Assembly (NCBI GenBank): GCA_003243255.1
Contig: QFQM01000043.1
Location: forward strand, 1-31,189
Origin: Flavobacterium psychrophilum
Lineage (GTDB): Bacteria; Bacteroidota; Bacteroidia; Flavobacteriales; Flavobacteriaceae
Direction: 5' to 3'
Length of the DNA: 31,189 nt
The notes beneath the pieces are model-generated. The model saw only the letters and a program-made list of their open reading frames with translations, made no database searches and was not told where the DNA came from. Shown piece by piece: positions 10,321 to 18,868 of this stretch (its first letter is position 1; each line of letters starts with the position of its first letter). The translations under genes were made by a program, and so were the position numbers.

Positions 10321-12822
10321 ATGAAATACCTTATCACAGCTGTAGCAGTACTGCTTAGCTTATCTATAAACGCCCAGATTAAAAGCCCTTCTGAATTTTT
10401 GCCTAACTATGGCAAAAATGTAAGTTACTACCATCAGGTGGAAGATTATTTTGAGTACCTGGCCCAAAATTCGGATATGATCCAAAAGAAGAATTACGGA
10501 CAGACCACTCAGGAACGTAACCTGAATGTATACTATATCTCATCGGCAGAAAACCTTAGGAATATTGAGAATATCAGGGTAAGTAACCTTAGCCAGATAG
10601 GAATGAGCAATGCAAAAATCAATAACATTAATGATAAGGCTATTGTATGGCTAAGCTTTAACGTACATGGCAACGAACCTGCCGCTACCGAAAGTGCTAT
10701 GTCGGTTGCTTATCAGTTATTGAATCCTGATAATAAGGAAACAAAACAATGGCTCGCTAATACATTGGTTATATTAGATCCGTGCCTGAATCCCGACGGT
10801 TTTTCGCGTTATGGTAACTGGCTGAGGGATGTTTCAGGAAAAAATACGCATCCGGGCATTTATGACAGAGAGCACATGGAACCGTGGCCGGGAGGCAGGC
10901 AAAATCATTACGATTATGACCTGAACCGTGACTGGGCATGGCAAATGCAGACAGAAACACGTCAGCGTATGGCACTTTATAACGAATGGATGCCTATGGT
11001 ACATGTTGATGTACATGAAATGGGATTCAACGAACCTTATTTCTTTCCACCGGCAGCTGAACCGATGCACGATTTTATTACCAAAGCTCAGCGTGATTTC
11101 CATAATACCATTGGGGAGATGACAGCCAAAAAGTTTGATGCTAAAGGCTGGAATTATTACACACGAGAGCGTTTCGACCTTTTTTATCCCAGCTATGGCG
11201 ACACTTATCCCAGCTTTAACGGAGCCGTAGGTATGACCTATGAGCAGGGAGGTATAGGCGCAGGCCGTGCCGTAATAATGACCAATGGTAACGTTCTGAC
11301 ACTACAGGACAGGATCGATCATCATACCGCTGCTGTACTGACAGCCGTTGAAACAGCTTCATGGAAAAAAGATAAGCTGGTAAAAGATTTCAGGGCTTAC
11401 TTTAAAGACAGCCGTGAGAACCTGAAAGGTAAATATAAAACCTATGTAGTTAAGAACTCCGGCAAGACGGAACAGTTGGCAAAACTACTTACGCGAAATA
11501 AGATTCAGTACGCATATGCTGCTGAGTCTAAAAAAACGTCGGGTTATAACTACCAAAGTGACAAGGATAAAGATTTTACTATTGAGCCTAACGATCTTAT
11601 CGTAAAAGCAGACCAGCCTAAAGCGGTGCTTACGCAGGTATTGTTTGAGCCGGCACAACGACTTACAGACAGTCTTTCGTATGATATTACTGCCTGGGCT
11701 CTGCCTCATGCTTATGGTGTAGAAAGTTATGCGCTTAAAGGCAATCTTTCCATAGATACCAAAGCCGAAATTACGCGCAAAGGTAAGTTTGAATATGAAG
11801 GCGTGTATGCTTATTATGTGCCCTGGAACGGAAGGGAATCGGCTAAAGTTTTAGGCTTATTGCTAAACAGTGGGGTAAAAGTGCGCTCGGCAAGAAAGGC
11901 TTCTGCATTCAGGGGCATAAAAGTAAGCTCCGGTGATTTGGTAATCCTGAAAGGGGATAATCCGCAACTTGGCGATTTCAAGAACATGATGGATGCTTTT
12001 GTAGATAAGAAGTCGGACTATGAAGTAATTGAGAGCGGATATTCACTTAACGGAGGTGATCTTGGAGGAGAGAATTATCCGCTTCTTGAAACGCCAAGAG
12101 TATTGCTGTTGTCAGGTAACGGAGTGAGCGCGACTGATTTTGGGCAGGCCTGGTTTTATATGGATGAGATCGTTAATTATCCGGTAAGTATTGTTGATAT
12201 CCAGAACTTAGGCAGGGTAAATATGAATGAATTCAATACGCTGATTTTACCTGATGGCTGGTATGATCTTTCGGATAACCACAAAAACAAAATAGACGAT
12301 TTTATTATAGATGGCGGTAAGGTAATAGCCATTGCAGGTGCCCTGAACATTTTTGAAGACAGGCCGGGTTACAGCCTGACCAAATTTGCTTCTGCCGCGG
12401 CAAAAGAACAGGAAAGCACCGAACATGACGAAGAGATACTTAAAGCCCGATATAATGACTATCAAAATGCTGAAAGGCGTGCATTATCGGCATCGGTTCC
12501 GGGGGCTATTGTTGAGAACGTGATCGATAAAAGCCATCCGCTTTCATTTGGTCTTGGTGATAAATATTTTAGCTTAAAAACAAGCGATAGCCGTTATCAA
12601 TTGCTTAAGAATGCATGGAATGTTGCTTATGTTCCTGCCGGATATAAAAACTTTGGTTTTATTGGAAGGAGCCTTAAAAAGAAACTTGAAAATACTGTAA
12701 CATTTGCCGTAGAGCAAAAGGGCAGAGGGAGTATAATTTACATGGTAGACAATCCTTTATTCAGAGGTTTCTGGGAAAACGGAAACCTGTTGTTTAGTAA
12801 TGCATTGTTTTTAGTAGAATAG
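10321..12822 (+). CDS. Secreted zinc carboxypeptidase (M14 family) with C-terminal amidotransferase-like domain
   Basis: I prefer the ATG at 10321 because it begins a signal peptide (MKYLITAVAVLLSLSINAQ). The in-frame ATG at 10228 would add 31 residues upstream of it and would place the start before the promoter box. The protein has 833 residues. The zinc ligands of an M14 peptidase are visible: His116 and Glu119 in VHGNEPAATES and His232 in VHVDVHEMGF, with the substrate-binding PCLNPDGFSRYGNW and YDLNRDW between them. A YEQGG motif lies further on, where the family has its catalytic Glu. A Rossmann-like segment at about 590-710 (RVLLLSGNGVS, then TLILPDGWY, IIDGGKVIAIAG) resembles the ThuA/class I glutamine-amidotransferase fold, though I see no catalytic Cys-His-Glu there. 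The likely role is extracellular or periplasmic peptide digestion. No T9SS tail is evident. Confidence 0.9.
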   Translation: MKYLITAVAVLLSLSINAQIKSPSEFLPNYGKNVSYYHQVEDYFEYLAQNSDMIQKKNYGQTTQERNLNVYYISSAENLRNIENIRVSNLSQIGMSNAKINNINDKAIVWLSFNVHGNEPAATESAMSVAYQLLNPDNKETKQWLANTLVILDPCLNPDGFSRYGNWLRDVSGKNTHPGIYDREHMEPWPGGRQNHYDYDLNRDWAWQMQTETRQRMALYNEWMPMVHVDVHEMGFNEPYFFPPAAEPMHDFITKAQRDFHNTIGEMTAKKFDAKGWNYYTRERFDLFYPSYGDTYPSFNGAVGMTYEQGGIGAGRAVIMTNGNVLTLQDRIDHHTAAVLTAVETASWKKDKLVKDFRAYFKDSRENLKGKYKTYVVKNSGKTEQLAKLLTRNKIQYAYAAESKKTSGYNYQSDKDKDFTIEPNDLIVKADQPKAVLTQVLFEPAQRLTDSLSYDITAWALPHAYGVESYALKGNLSIDTKAEITRKGKFEYEGVYAYYVPWNGRESAKVLGLLLNSGVKVRSARKASAFRGIKVSSGDLVILKGDNPQLGDFKNMMDAFVDKKSDYEVIESGYSLNGGDLGGENYPLLETPRVLLLSGNGVSATDFGQAWFYMDEIVNYPVSIVDIQNLGRVNMNEFNTLILPDGWYDLSDNHKNKIDDFIIDGGKVIAIAGALNIFEDRPGYSLTKFASAAAKEQESTEHDEEILKARYNDYQNAERRALSASVPGAIVENVIDKSHPLSFGLGDKYFSLKTSDSRYQLLKNAWNVAYVPAGYKNFGFIGRSLKKKLENTVTFAVEQKGRGSIIYMVDNPLFRGFWENGNLLFSNALFLVE

Positions 12823-12833
12823 GTTTGTAGCTG

Positions 12834-12883
12834 CGAATTTCACTAATTTATAGAACTCAATTAGTACTGATTAGTGAAATTCG
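12834..12883. repeat. 14-bp perfect inverted repeat between the M14 and DUF2490-like genes
   Basis: The arms are CGAATTTCACTAAT (12834-12847) and its exact complement at 12870-12883, separated by 22 bases. There is no T-run on either side, so it does not look like an intrinsic terminator. The words AATTAGTGAAATTCGTG resemble short dispersed palindromes I associate with Bacteroidota intergenic regions, but that is from memory and untested. The rest of the 12823-12961 gap shows only a weak CACATTTG box before the next gene. Confidence 0.6.
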
Positions 12884-12961
12884 TGACGGAAAAAAATAGT
12901 TTCTGAAAGTTCACAATTCTTTCCAGATTCATATTCCACATTTGTAGTATAGAACTTAAAT

Positions 12962-13744
12962 GTGATGATGATGAACACCCGATTTTTAGCCCTGATATTT
13001 TGTTTTCTTTTTAGTATAACGGCTTTAGCCCAGCTTACACCTCCAGGACTTGGTGAGACTAATACTGCCTTTTGGTCGGCAATTGGAGTTTCACAAAAGC
13101 TGAATGAAAAAAACACTTCCAAAACTTATTTTGGTACAGGCTACATAAGCGGAACTGAGGAAGAGAATCCATTTAATGCGCCTTCTATTATTGTGCTGAA
13201 TCAGGAATTCTATCATAAACTAAATTCGAAATGGCAATATAGCTATGCATTAAGCTATCGCAGGCAGCATGAATATGATGAACAATTTGATAAACCGGAA
13301 GAAGCAGATGTTAGGCAGGAATTCAGGGTGTACGGCAGGTTTAGTTATACGACTCATATCGGAAGCCTGAAATGGTCGACAACACTAAGGCAGGAGGTTC
13401 GTAAGTTCTATTCGGATGATTTTGCTCAGGTAGAGAATAGCCTGCAACTGCGTACACGGCTTAAAACACAGTTATTCGTTCCGTTAGATCACGACTCTCA
13501 TAATAGTCTTATGGGAAGTGCCGAGGCCTTGTTTGCAGTTGCCAATGACCACAATGAAGGATGGGACAACCCTGAATATAAGGAAGCACGTTTTTGCCTG
13601 TATTATTCATATTCTCCAGAAAGTATGCCGGTTACTTTTGATATCGGTTACATGAATGACCTGATAGGCAACGGTCATGACACAGCTGATGCCAGTTACA
13701 TCGCCATGGATATTATCATTAAAGATCCATTTTCACATTCTTAA
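12962..13744 (+). CDS. DUF2490-like outer-membrane beta-barrel protein
   Basis: This is a 260-residue protein with a signal peptide (MMMMNTRFLALIF to TALAQ). The mature part alternates hydrophobic and polar residues, with many aromatics at probable strand ends (WQYSYALSYRRQHEYDE, FRVYGRFSYTTHI, KWSTTLRQEVRKFY), as in a small outer-membrane barrel. The pattern and length agree with DUF2490. No function is known for that family. Four ATG codons in a row (12962, 12965, 12968, 12971) make the exact start uncertain by up to three residues. It is followed by a TPR protein 94 bases on, on the same strand. Confidence 0.75.
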   Translation: MMMMNTRFLALIFCFLFSITALAQLTPPGLGETNTAFWSAIGVSQKLNEKNTSKTYFGTGYISGTEEENPFNAPSIIVLNQEFYHKLNSKWQYSYALSYRRQHEYDEQFDKPEEADVRQEFRVYGRFSYTTHIGSLKWSTTLRQEVRKFYSDDFAQVENSLQLRTRLKTQLFVPLDHDSHNSLMGSAEALFAVANDHNEGWDNPEYKEARFCLYYSYSPESMPVTFDIGYMNDLIGNGHDTADASYIAMDIIIKDPFSHS

Positions 13745-13838
13745 TATTTAGTAAGATAATGTTTATGCTTTTTTGATTTGACAATTAGTTGGTAAACAGT
13801 TTTTTTATATTTTAGCTTATCAACCTAACTATCCTATT

Positions 13839-14858
13839 ATGAAAAACTTTCTTATCAGTATTTTGATTTTATTTCCGTTTTTACTATTAGCACAGTCAAC
13901 CGCCAAAGACTATATAAGAGCAGGAGTCCAATTGCATGATAAAGGAGATTACAACGGAGCTTTGGAAAGTTACGAAAAAGCACTGGCTGTTGATAAAGGT
14001 AATGAAGAGGCATATTATGAAATGGGGCTTACTAATCTTAATATGAAGAATTATGATAAGACCAGTGAATATGCCGATAAGCTTATAAAAAATAAAAAGG
14101 ACTATGTAGCTAAAGGATATCATTTAAAAGGGATGAGCCTTGATTATATGGGCAAGCCTAAAGATGCTATCGCTGCTTTTAAAAAAGGAACTAAAGCCGA
14201 CCCTAAATACACTACACTATATTATTCTATAGCAATAACTTCAACGGCTCTTAAAGATGAAAAATCTGCTGTTGAGGCTCTGGAGGAAGGACTTTCTCAT
14301 AACAGATATCATTTAAAGAGTCACTATATGCTTGGAATTATGATGCAGGATCAAAGGCCAAAGTCACTTTTAGCGTTGTATCATTACTTGCTGTTAGCTC
14401 CATCCGGGAAGACAGCGAACAGTGCTTATAATCTTATTCTCTCTCAACAAAAAATAGGTGTCGAGGTAAAGGATGATAAAAATATAAATGTATTTATAAA
14501 GCCTATTGATGATAAAAATGATTTTGCACATGCAGAACTTATGTTGTCGATGATGGAGGTTTCTAAAAATTTAGAAGAGAATAAAAATAAATCTGATTTT
14601 GAATTGTTTTCGGAAAGCACAAAATCATTTTTCACAGTGCTTAAAGAATTGAATGAGAAAGAGAAACATAAAGATTTTTGGTGGACTTTCTATGTTGATT
14701 TTTATTCTGAACTGGTAGCAAATGAAGAAATGTACGAAACATTTACATATTATATAAGTCAGGATATTAAAAACACAGCAGTAGAAACCTGGTTGCGTAA
14801 AAATCCGGAAAAGGTTGCTAAACTTGAAGAATGGGTGGCTAATTATAAAAAAGCATAA
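13839..14858 (+). CDS. Secreted tetratricopeptide repeat protein
   Basis: This is a 339-residue protein with a signal peptide (MKNFLISILILFPFLLLAQ). The N-terminal half is made of TPRs at about 22-55 (DKGDYNGALESYEKALAVDKG), 56-90, 91-125 (GKPKDAIAAFKKGTKADP) and 126-160. The C-terminal half is helical and lysine/glutamate-rich without a motif I recognise. It is a separate family from the TPR protein behind gyrA, as the repeats and C-terminus do not align. The following lipoprotein gene starts 50 bases downstream on the same strand, so they may be co-transcribed. The role is unknown, presumably a periplasmic scaffold. Confidence 0.8.
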   Translation: MKNFLISILILFPFLLLAQSTAKDYIRAGVQLHDKGDYNGALESYEKALAVDKGNEEAYYEMGLTNLNMKNYDKTSEYADKLIKNKKDYVAKGYHLKGMSLDYMGKPKDAIAAFKKGTKADPKYTTLYYSIAITSTALKDEKSAVEALEEGLSHNRYHLKSHYMLGIMMQDQRPKSLLALYHYLLLAPSGKTANSAYNLILSQQKIGVEVKDDKNINVFIKPIDDKNDFAHAELMLSMMEVSKNLEENKNKSDFELFSESTKSFFTVLKELNEKEKHKDFWWTFYVDFYSELVANEEMYETFTYYISQDIKNTAVETWLRKNPEKVAKLEEWVANYKKA

Positions 14859-14908
14859 TAGTTAAAATAAAAGTGCTTATTTAGGGTTTATATTCAAAAG
14901 GCATTTTT

Positions 14909-15886
14909 ATGAGAGCATTGATCTTTTTGGCTATGATAGCCGTTTTTACAGGTTGTGACAGTAGTGATTCTGATTCCGGAAACAACAATAATGAAAACCG
15001 GGATTACAAGCAGGATATGCGCGATCTGGTTATTGGTATTAGCCAGAAAGCCAAGAGCCTTAGTCCCGGATTTGCTGTAATTCCCCAAAATGGTATCGAA
15101 CTGGTAACAACAACAGGTGAAGCTAATGGAACACCTCACGCTGCATATCTGGATGCTATCGATGGAAACGGCCAGGAAGATTTTCTGTATGGTTATGATA
15201 ATGATGATGAAACCACGCCCGCAAGTGTCACTTCATATCTTAAAGGTTTCCTTGATATATCTAAAAATGCAGGGAATACTATTTTAGCAATAGACTACTG
15301 CTCTACACCTTCAAAAGTATCTCATTCATACGATGCCAACAATGCTTTTGGTTATGTATCATTTGCGGCACCGGAACGCAGCCTGAATGTAATTCCTGCA
15401 TCAGTGCCTGTTAATGTAAATGCTGATAACATTACAGTACTCTCACAGGCTAAAAATTTCCTGTATCTTATCAATCCTGAAAATTTTGCTTCTAAAACAG
15501 ACTTCATCAATGCAGTGACAGCTACCAATTATGATGCTGTTATCATGGATTTATTCCTTAATGATGAAGCTTTTACTGCTTCAGAGATAAGCCAGCTTAA
15601 AAATAAAGCTAACGGAGGTAAACGTTTGGTTATTTGCTATATGTCAATAGGGGAGGCTGAAGATTACAGGTATTACTGGCAATCATCATGGAATAGCAAT
15701 AAGCCTGACTGGATTGCTGCTGAGAACCCTGACTGGCCCGGTAACTTTAAGGTAAAATACTGGAATGCCGACTGGCAGGGAATCATTTATAAAAACAATG
15801 ATTCGTATCTGAATAAAATTACTTCTGCCGGATTTAATGGTGTCTATCTGGATATCATCGATGCTTTTGAATATTTTGAGCAATAA
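14909..15886 (+). CDS. Lipoprotein with GH114/TM1410-like (endo-alpha-1,4-polygalactosaminidase-type) fold
   Basis: This is a 325-residue protein. A type II signal peptide ends at the lipobox VFTGC (Cys16), followed by a Ser/Asp/Asn-rich linker. The C-terminal part reads as a TIM-barrel of the TM1410/GH114 group: YDAVIMDLF, LVICYMSIGEAEDYRYYW, VKYWNADWQGIIY, then GVYLDIIDAFEYF near the end. Family members are predicted to cleave galactosamine-containing exopolysaccharide. Asp in VIMDLF and Glu in SIGEAE are the candidate acidic residues. It stops very soon after the last barrel motif, at the short end for the family. Neighbouring secreted genes do not include polysaccharide-synthesis or transport genes, so the substrate cannot be inferred. 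Confidence 0.75.
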   Translation: MRALIFLAMIAVFTGCDSSDSDSGNNNNENRDYKQDMRDLVIGISQKAKSLSPGFAVIPQNGIELVTTTGEANGTPHAAYLDAIDGNGQEDFLYGYDNDDETTPASVTSYLKGFLDISKNAGNTILAIDYCSTPSKVSHSYDANNAFGYVSFAAPERSLNVIPASVPVNVNADNITVLSQAKNFLYLINPENFASKTDFINAVTATNYDAVIMDLFLNDEAFTASEISQLKNKANGGKRLVICYMSIGEAEDYRYYWQSSWNSNKPDWIAAENPDWPGNFKVKYWNADWQGIIYKNNDSYLNKITSAGFNGVYLDIIDAFEYFEQ

Positions 15887-15908
15887 TCCGCCTTGTATTA
15901 CGGTATAA

Positions 15909-15989
15909 TGTCAGTTAACTTCTGGCATAAAACTGTCACATATTCCTTGATGATGGTATTTTGATTTTGTTTGTGGTGTCAACTTGTCA
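15909..15989 (+). promoter_or_regulatory. Four TGTCA motifs upstream of dnaK
   Basis: TGTCA occurs on the coding strand at 15909-15913, 15934-15938, 15977-15981 and 15985-15989, the last two with an 8-bp period. The 200-bp gap 15887-16086 otherwise holds a possible promoter: TTG at 15984-15986, then 20 bases, then TTTTATTG, a two-mismatch -7 box. No CIRCE element (HrcA site) is present. Motifs of the same orientation lie upstream of clpC. Confidence 0.35.
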
Positions 15990-16086
15990 TACAGGTATGC
16001 TTATTATTTTATTGGCACAAAGATTGACTATATGAAAGCGTCCACTTAAATAATAAGAATCAAAAACAAAATAATAAAAGAGAAAG

Positions 16087-17970
16087 ATGAGTAAAATAAT
16101 CGGAATTGACTTAGGAACAACAAACTCGTGTGTTGCCGTAATGGAAGGTAACGAACCGGTAGTTATTCCTAATGCTGAAGGTAAAAGAACAACCCCGTCA
16201 GTAATTGCATTTGTTGAAGGCGGTGAAATCAAGGTTGGTGACCCTGCTAAAAGACAGGCAGTGACCAATCCCACAAAAACTATTGCTTCTGTTAAACGTT
16301 TCATGGGTAATAAATACTCTGAAAGCTCAAAAGAAGCAAGCAATGTGCCATACAGCGTAGTAAAAGGTGACAACGATACACCACGTGTTGATATTGATGG
16401 ACGTCTTTACACTCCACAGGAGCTGTCTGCTATGACACTTCAGAAAATGAAAAAAACTGCCGAAGATTATCTTGGGCAAACAGTAACCGAAGCGGTTATT
16501 ACTGTTCCTGCATACTTTAACGATGCGCAACGTCAGGCTACTAAAGAGGCTGGTGAGATTGCAGGTCTTAAAGTTAGAAGGATCATCAACGAGCCTACTG
16601 CGGCTGCTCTTGCTTACGGGCTTGACAAAGCAGGACATGACCAGAAAATCGCTGTATATGACCTTGGTGGTGGTACATTCGATATCTCTATCCTTGAATT
16701 AGGTGACGGTGTATTTGAAGTACTTTCAACTAATGGTGATACTCACCTTGGTGGTGATGACTTCGACCAGGTGATCATCGACTGGTTAGCAAATGAATTC
16801 AACAGTGAAGAAGGAGTAGATCTACGTAAAGATCCAATGGCACTTCAGCGTCTTAAAGAAGCTGCTGAAAAAGCTAAGATTGAGCTTTCTGCTTCTGCAC
16901 AAACTGAAATAAACCTGCCATACGTTACTGCAACGGCTTCAGGTCCTAAACACTTAGTGAAAACGCTTACAAGAGCTAAATTTGAGCAACTAGCTGACAC
17001 TCTTGTACAACGTTCTATGCAGCCTGTCGCTAAAGCGCTTAAAGATGCAGGTCTTTCTACATCTGACATTGATGAGGTTATCCTTGTAGGTGGTTCTACA
17101 CGTATCCCTAAAATCCAGGAAGAAGTAGAGAAATTCTTCGGTAAAAAACCTTCAAAAGGTGTTAACCCGGATGAGGTTGTAGCTATCGGTGCTGCTATTC
17201 AGGGTGGTGTACTTACAGGAGACGTTAAAGACGTACTACTTCTTGATGTAACTCCACTTTCACTAGGTATTGAGACTATGGGTGGTGTATTAACTAAATT
17301 AATTGAGGCTAATACTACTATCCCTACTAAAAAATCTCAGGTATTCTCTACTGCAGCTGACAACCAGCCTTCTGTTGAGATCCACGTACTACAGGGTGAG
17401 AGACCAATGGCTACAGATAACAAAACTATCGGTCGTTTCCACTTAGATGGTATTCCGCCAGCACAAAGAGGTGTGCCTCAAATCGAGGTTACTTTCGATA
17501 TCGATGCGAATGGTATCATTAAAGTATCAGCTACTGATAAAGGAACAGGTAAATCACACGATATCCGTATCGAGGCTTCTTCAGGATTAACTCAGGAAGA
17601 AATCGAAAGAATGCGTAAAGAAGCAGAAGCTAATGCTGATGCTGACAAAATCGCAAAAGAGCGTGTTGAGAAACTGAACGAGGCTGACGCTATGATTTTC
17701 CAGACTGAGAAACAACTTACTGAGTTTGGTGATAAGCTTTCTGATGGTAACAAACAAAACATCGAAGGTGCTCTTAACGAACTTAAGGTAGCTTACGAAA
17801 GCAAAGATGTTGATACTATCCAGCCGGCTCTTGACAAGATCAACGAAGCATGGAAAAATGCTTCTGAAGAAATGTACAAAGCTCAGGAAGGTGGTGCACA
17901 ACAGGCACAGCCGGAAGCTCAGGCAGAAGGTGACAACGTTCAGGATGTTGACTTCGAAGAAGTGAAATAA
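16087..17970 (+). CDS. dnaK: Molecular chaperone DnaK (Hsp70)
   Basis: This is a cytoplasmic Hsp70 chaperone that folds and disaggregates proteins in ATP-driven cycles with DnaJ and GrpE. The 627 residues are complete. The nucleotide-binding domain shows [11 protein letters not shown] near the N-terminus, [10 protein letters not shown] from residue 192 and VGGSTRIP from about 334. The interdomain linker [16 protein letters not shown] leads into the substrate-binding domain, followed by a helical lid and a C-terminal tail ending DVDFEEVK. The gene is alone: dnaJ and grpE are not in the window. A strong hairpin follows the stop. Codon choice is skewed toward GGT, CGT and AAA-type codons, as expected of a highly expressed gene. 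Confidence 0.98.
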   Translation: MSKIIGIDLGTTNSCVAVMEGNEPVVIPNAEGKRTTPSVIAFVEGGEIKVGDPAKRQAVTNPTKTIASVKRFMGNKYSESSKEASNVPYSVVKGDNDTPRVDIDGRLYTPQELSAMTLQKMKKTAEDYLGQTVTEAVITVPAYFNDAQRQATKEAGEIAGLKVRRIINEPTAAALAYGLDKAGHDQKIAVYDLGGGTFDISILELGDGVFEVLSTNGDTHLGGDDFDQVIIDWLANEFNSEEGVDLRKDPMALQRLKEAAEKAKIELSASAQTEINLPYVTATASGPKHLVKTLTRAKFEQLADTLVQRSMQPVAKALKDAGLSTSDIDEVILVGGSTRIPKIQEEVEKFFGKKPSKGVNPDEVVAIGAAIQGGVLTGDVKDVLLLDVTPLSLGIETMGGVLTKLIEANTTIPTKKSQVFSTAADNQPSVEIHVLQGERPMATDNKTIGRFHLDGIPPAQRGVPQIEVTFDIDANGIIKVSATDKGTGKSHDIRIEASSGLTQEEIERMRKEAEANADADKIAKERVEKLNEADAMIFQTEKQLTEFGDKLSDGNKQNIEGALNELKVAYESKDVDTIQPALDKINEAWKNASEEMYKAQEGGAQQAQPEAQAEGDNVQDVDFEEVK

Positions 17971-18009
17971 TCTTTCTCAGATAATAGAGAATAGATTTTA
18001 GATAATAGA

Positions 18010-18037
18010 AAACGCCGCACATTGTGCGGCGTTTTTT
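18010..18037. terminator. Bidirectional terminator after dnaK
   Basis: The stem AACGCCGCAC with loop ATT and GTGCGGCGTT is followed by T7. It lies between convergent dnaK (ends 17970) and the minus-strand gene ending at 18045. The A-run on the left can serve the opposite strand. Confidence 0.9.
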
Positions 18038-18044
18038 TATTAAA

Positions 18045-18818
18045 TCACTTTGTTTTATAAAAGAAATAGCCGTCTTCAATTGTTTTTTCCCAATTAGTGT
18101 TTTTCAGGTCGTCAATTTTAAGTTTATTAAATAATTCCTTTGAACCATTGACAGTCATTGTGTATTGATCGCGATTCTTTATATTCTTATCATTCAAAGC
18201 GTAGGAAAAACTATATTCATCAGCTGATACAAGTTCTTCTATGAAAGGGCGTGCATATTCAGAAATTGCTTTTGGAGAGGAAAATTTTTCAGACTTTTTA
18301 AATTCAATTTCAAAACTACCTTCATATTTAAATTGCGGTGCATAGTCAAATAAAAAATCAGGATTTTCTTTTTGTTTTTTCAGATAAGCTTGATATTCAT
18401 TTTCAGATTGGAAAACTACTTTTTCAAATCTATATTTAAAAGGATTTTTGGCTGCCAGTTCTCTTAACTGATTAAGATCGAACGAATAGGTATGTCCATC
18501 AAATCTTACGGAAGATTGTTTTGGGTTAATGGTGAAAGATTTTACATCATTGTAATCCTGAATTATTTCTATTCTAAAGTCAGGGTCTTCAACAGTATTT
18601 CTGTATTCTTTTCCATAAGTTAATGAATTAATAGCTTTTTGTACATCCTCCGGATTCTGAAGAATAAAGTTAAATTCTTTATAAGTTTGATTTTTATCGT
18701 ATTGTGGATATCGGCCAATAATTATAGTAGAAGGTTTCACTGAAATACCTTCCAGAAGCTTTTTTTGTCCAAAAGCAGTCACAGAGGCTAAAGTTATAAC
18801 TAAGAATATTTTGTTCAT
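18045..18818 (-). CDS. Secreted protein of unknown function
   Basis: This is a 257-residue protein with a signal peptide (MNKIFLVITLASVTAFGQ). The mature part is polar and lysine-rich with no membrane segment, no cysteine pair and no catalytic motif that I recognise. Phrases such as KEFNFILQNPEDVQKAINSL and SVRFDGHTYSFDLNQLREL suggest an alpha/beta protein. It ends right at the dnaK terminator. The GH5 gene upstream on the same strand ends 50 bases before this start, so the two could be transcribed together. I assign no function. Confidence 0.75.
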   Translation of the reverse strand: MNKIFLVITLASVTAFGQKKLLEGISVKPSTIIIGRYPQYDKNQTYKEFNFILQNPEDVQKAINSLTYGKEYRNTVEDPDFRIEIIQDYNDVKSFTINPKQSSVRFDGHTYSFDLNQLRELAAKNPFKYRFEKVVFQSENEYQAYLKKQKENPDFLFDYAPQFKYEGSFEIEFKKSEKFSSPKAISEYARPFIEELVSADEYSFSYALNDKNIKNRDQYTMTVNGSKELFNKLKIDDLKNTNWEKTIEDGYFFYKTK

Positions 18819-18868
18819 GATTGGTTTTTAAATACGTATAAAATTAAATAATTTATTTTTATGATTTT

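Noticed and set aside
16012..16028. Sigma-54-like -24/-12 element before dnaK (TTGGCAC, then TTGA at the correct spacing)
   Set aside because: The -12 element has GA in place of the nearly invariant GC. A similar TTGGCAC before gyrA has no -12 match, so a sigma-54 promoter is not supported.
15887..16086. Search for a CIRCE/HrcA operator before dnaK
   Set aside because: No TTAGCACTC-N9-GAGTGCTAA inverted repeat is present in either orientation.
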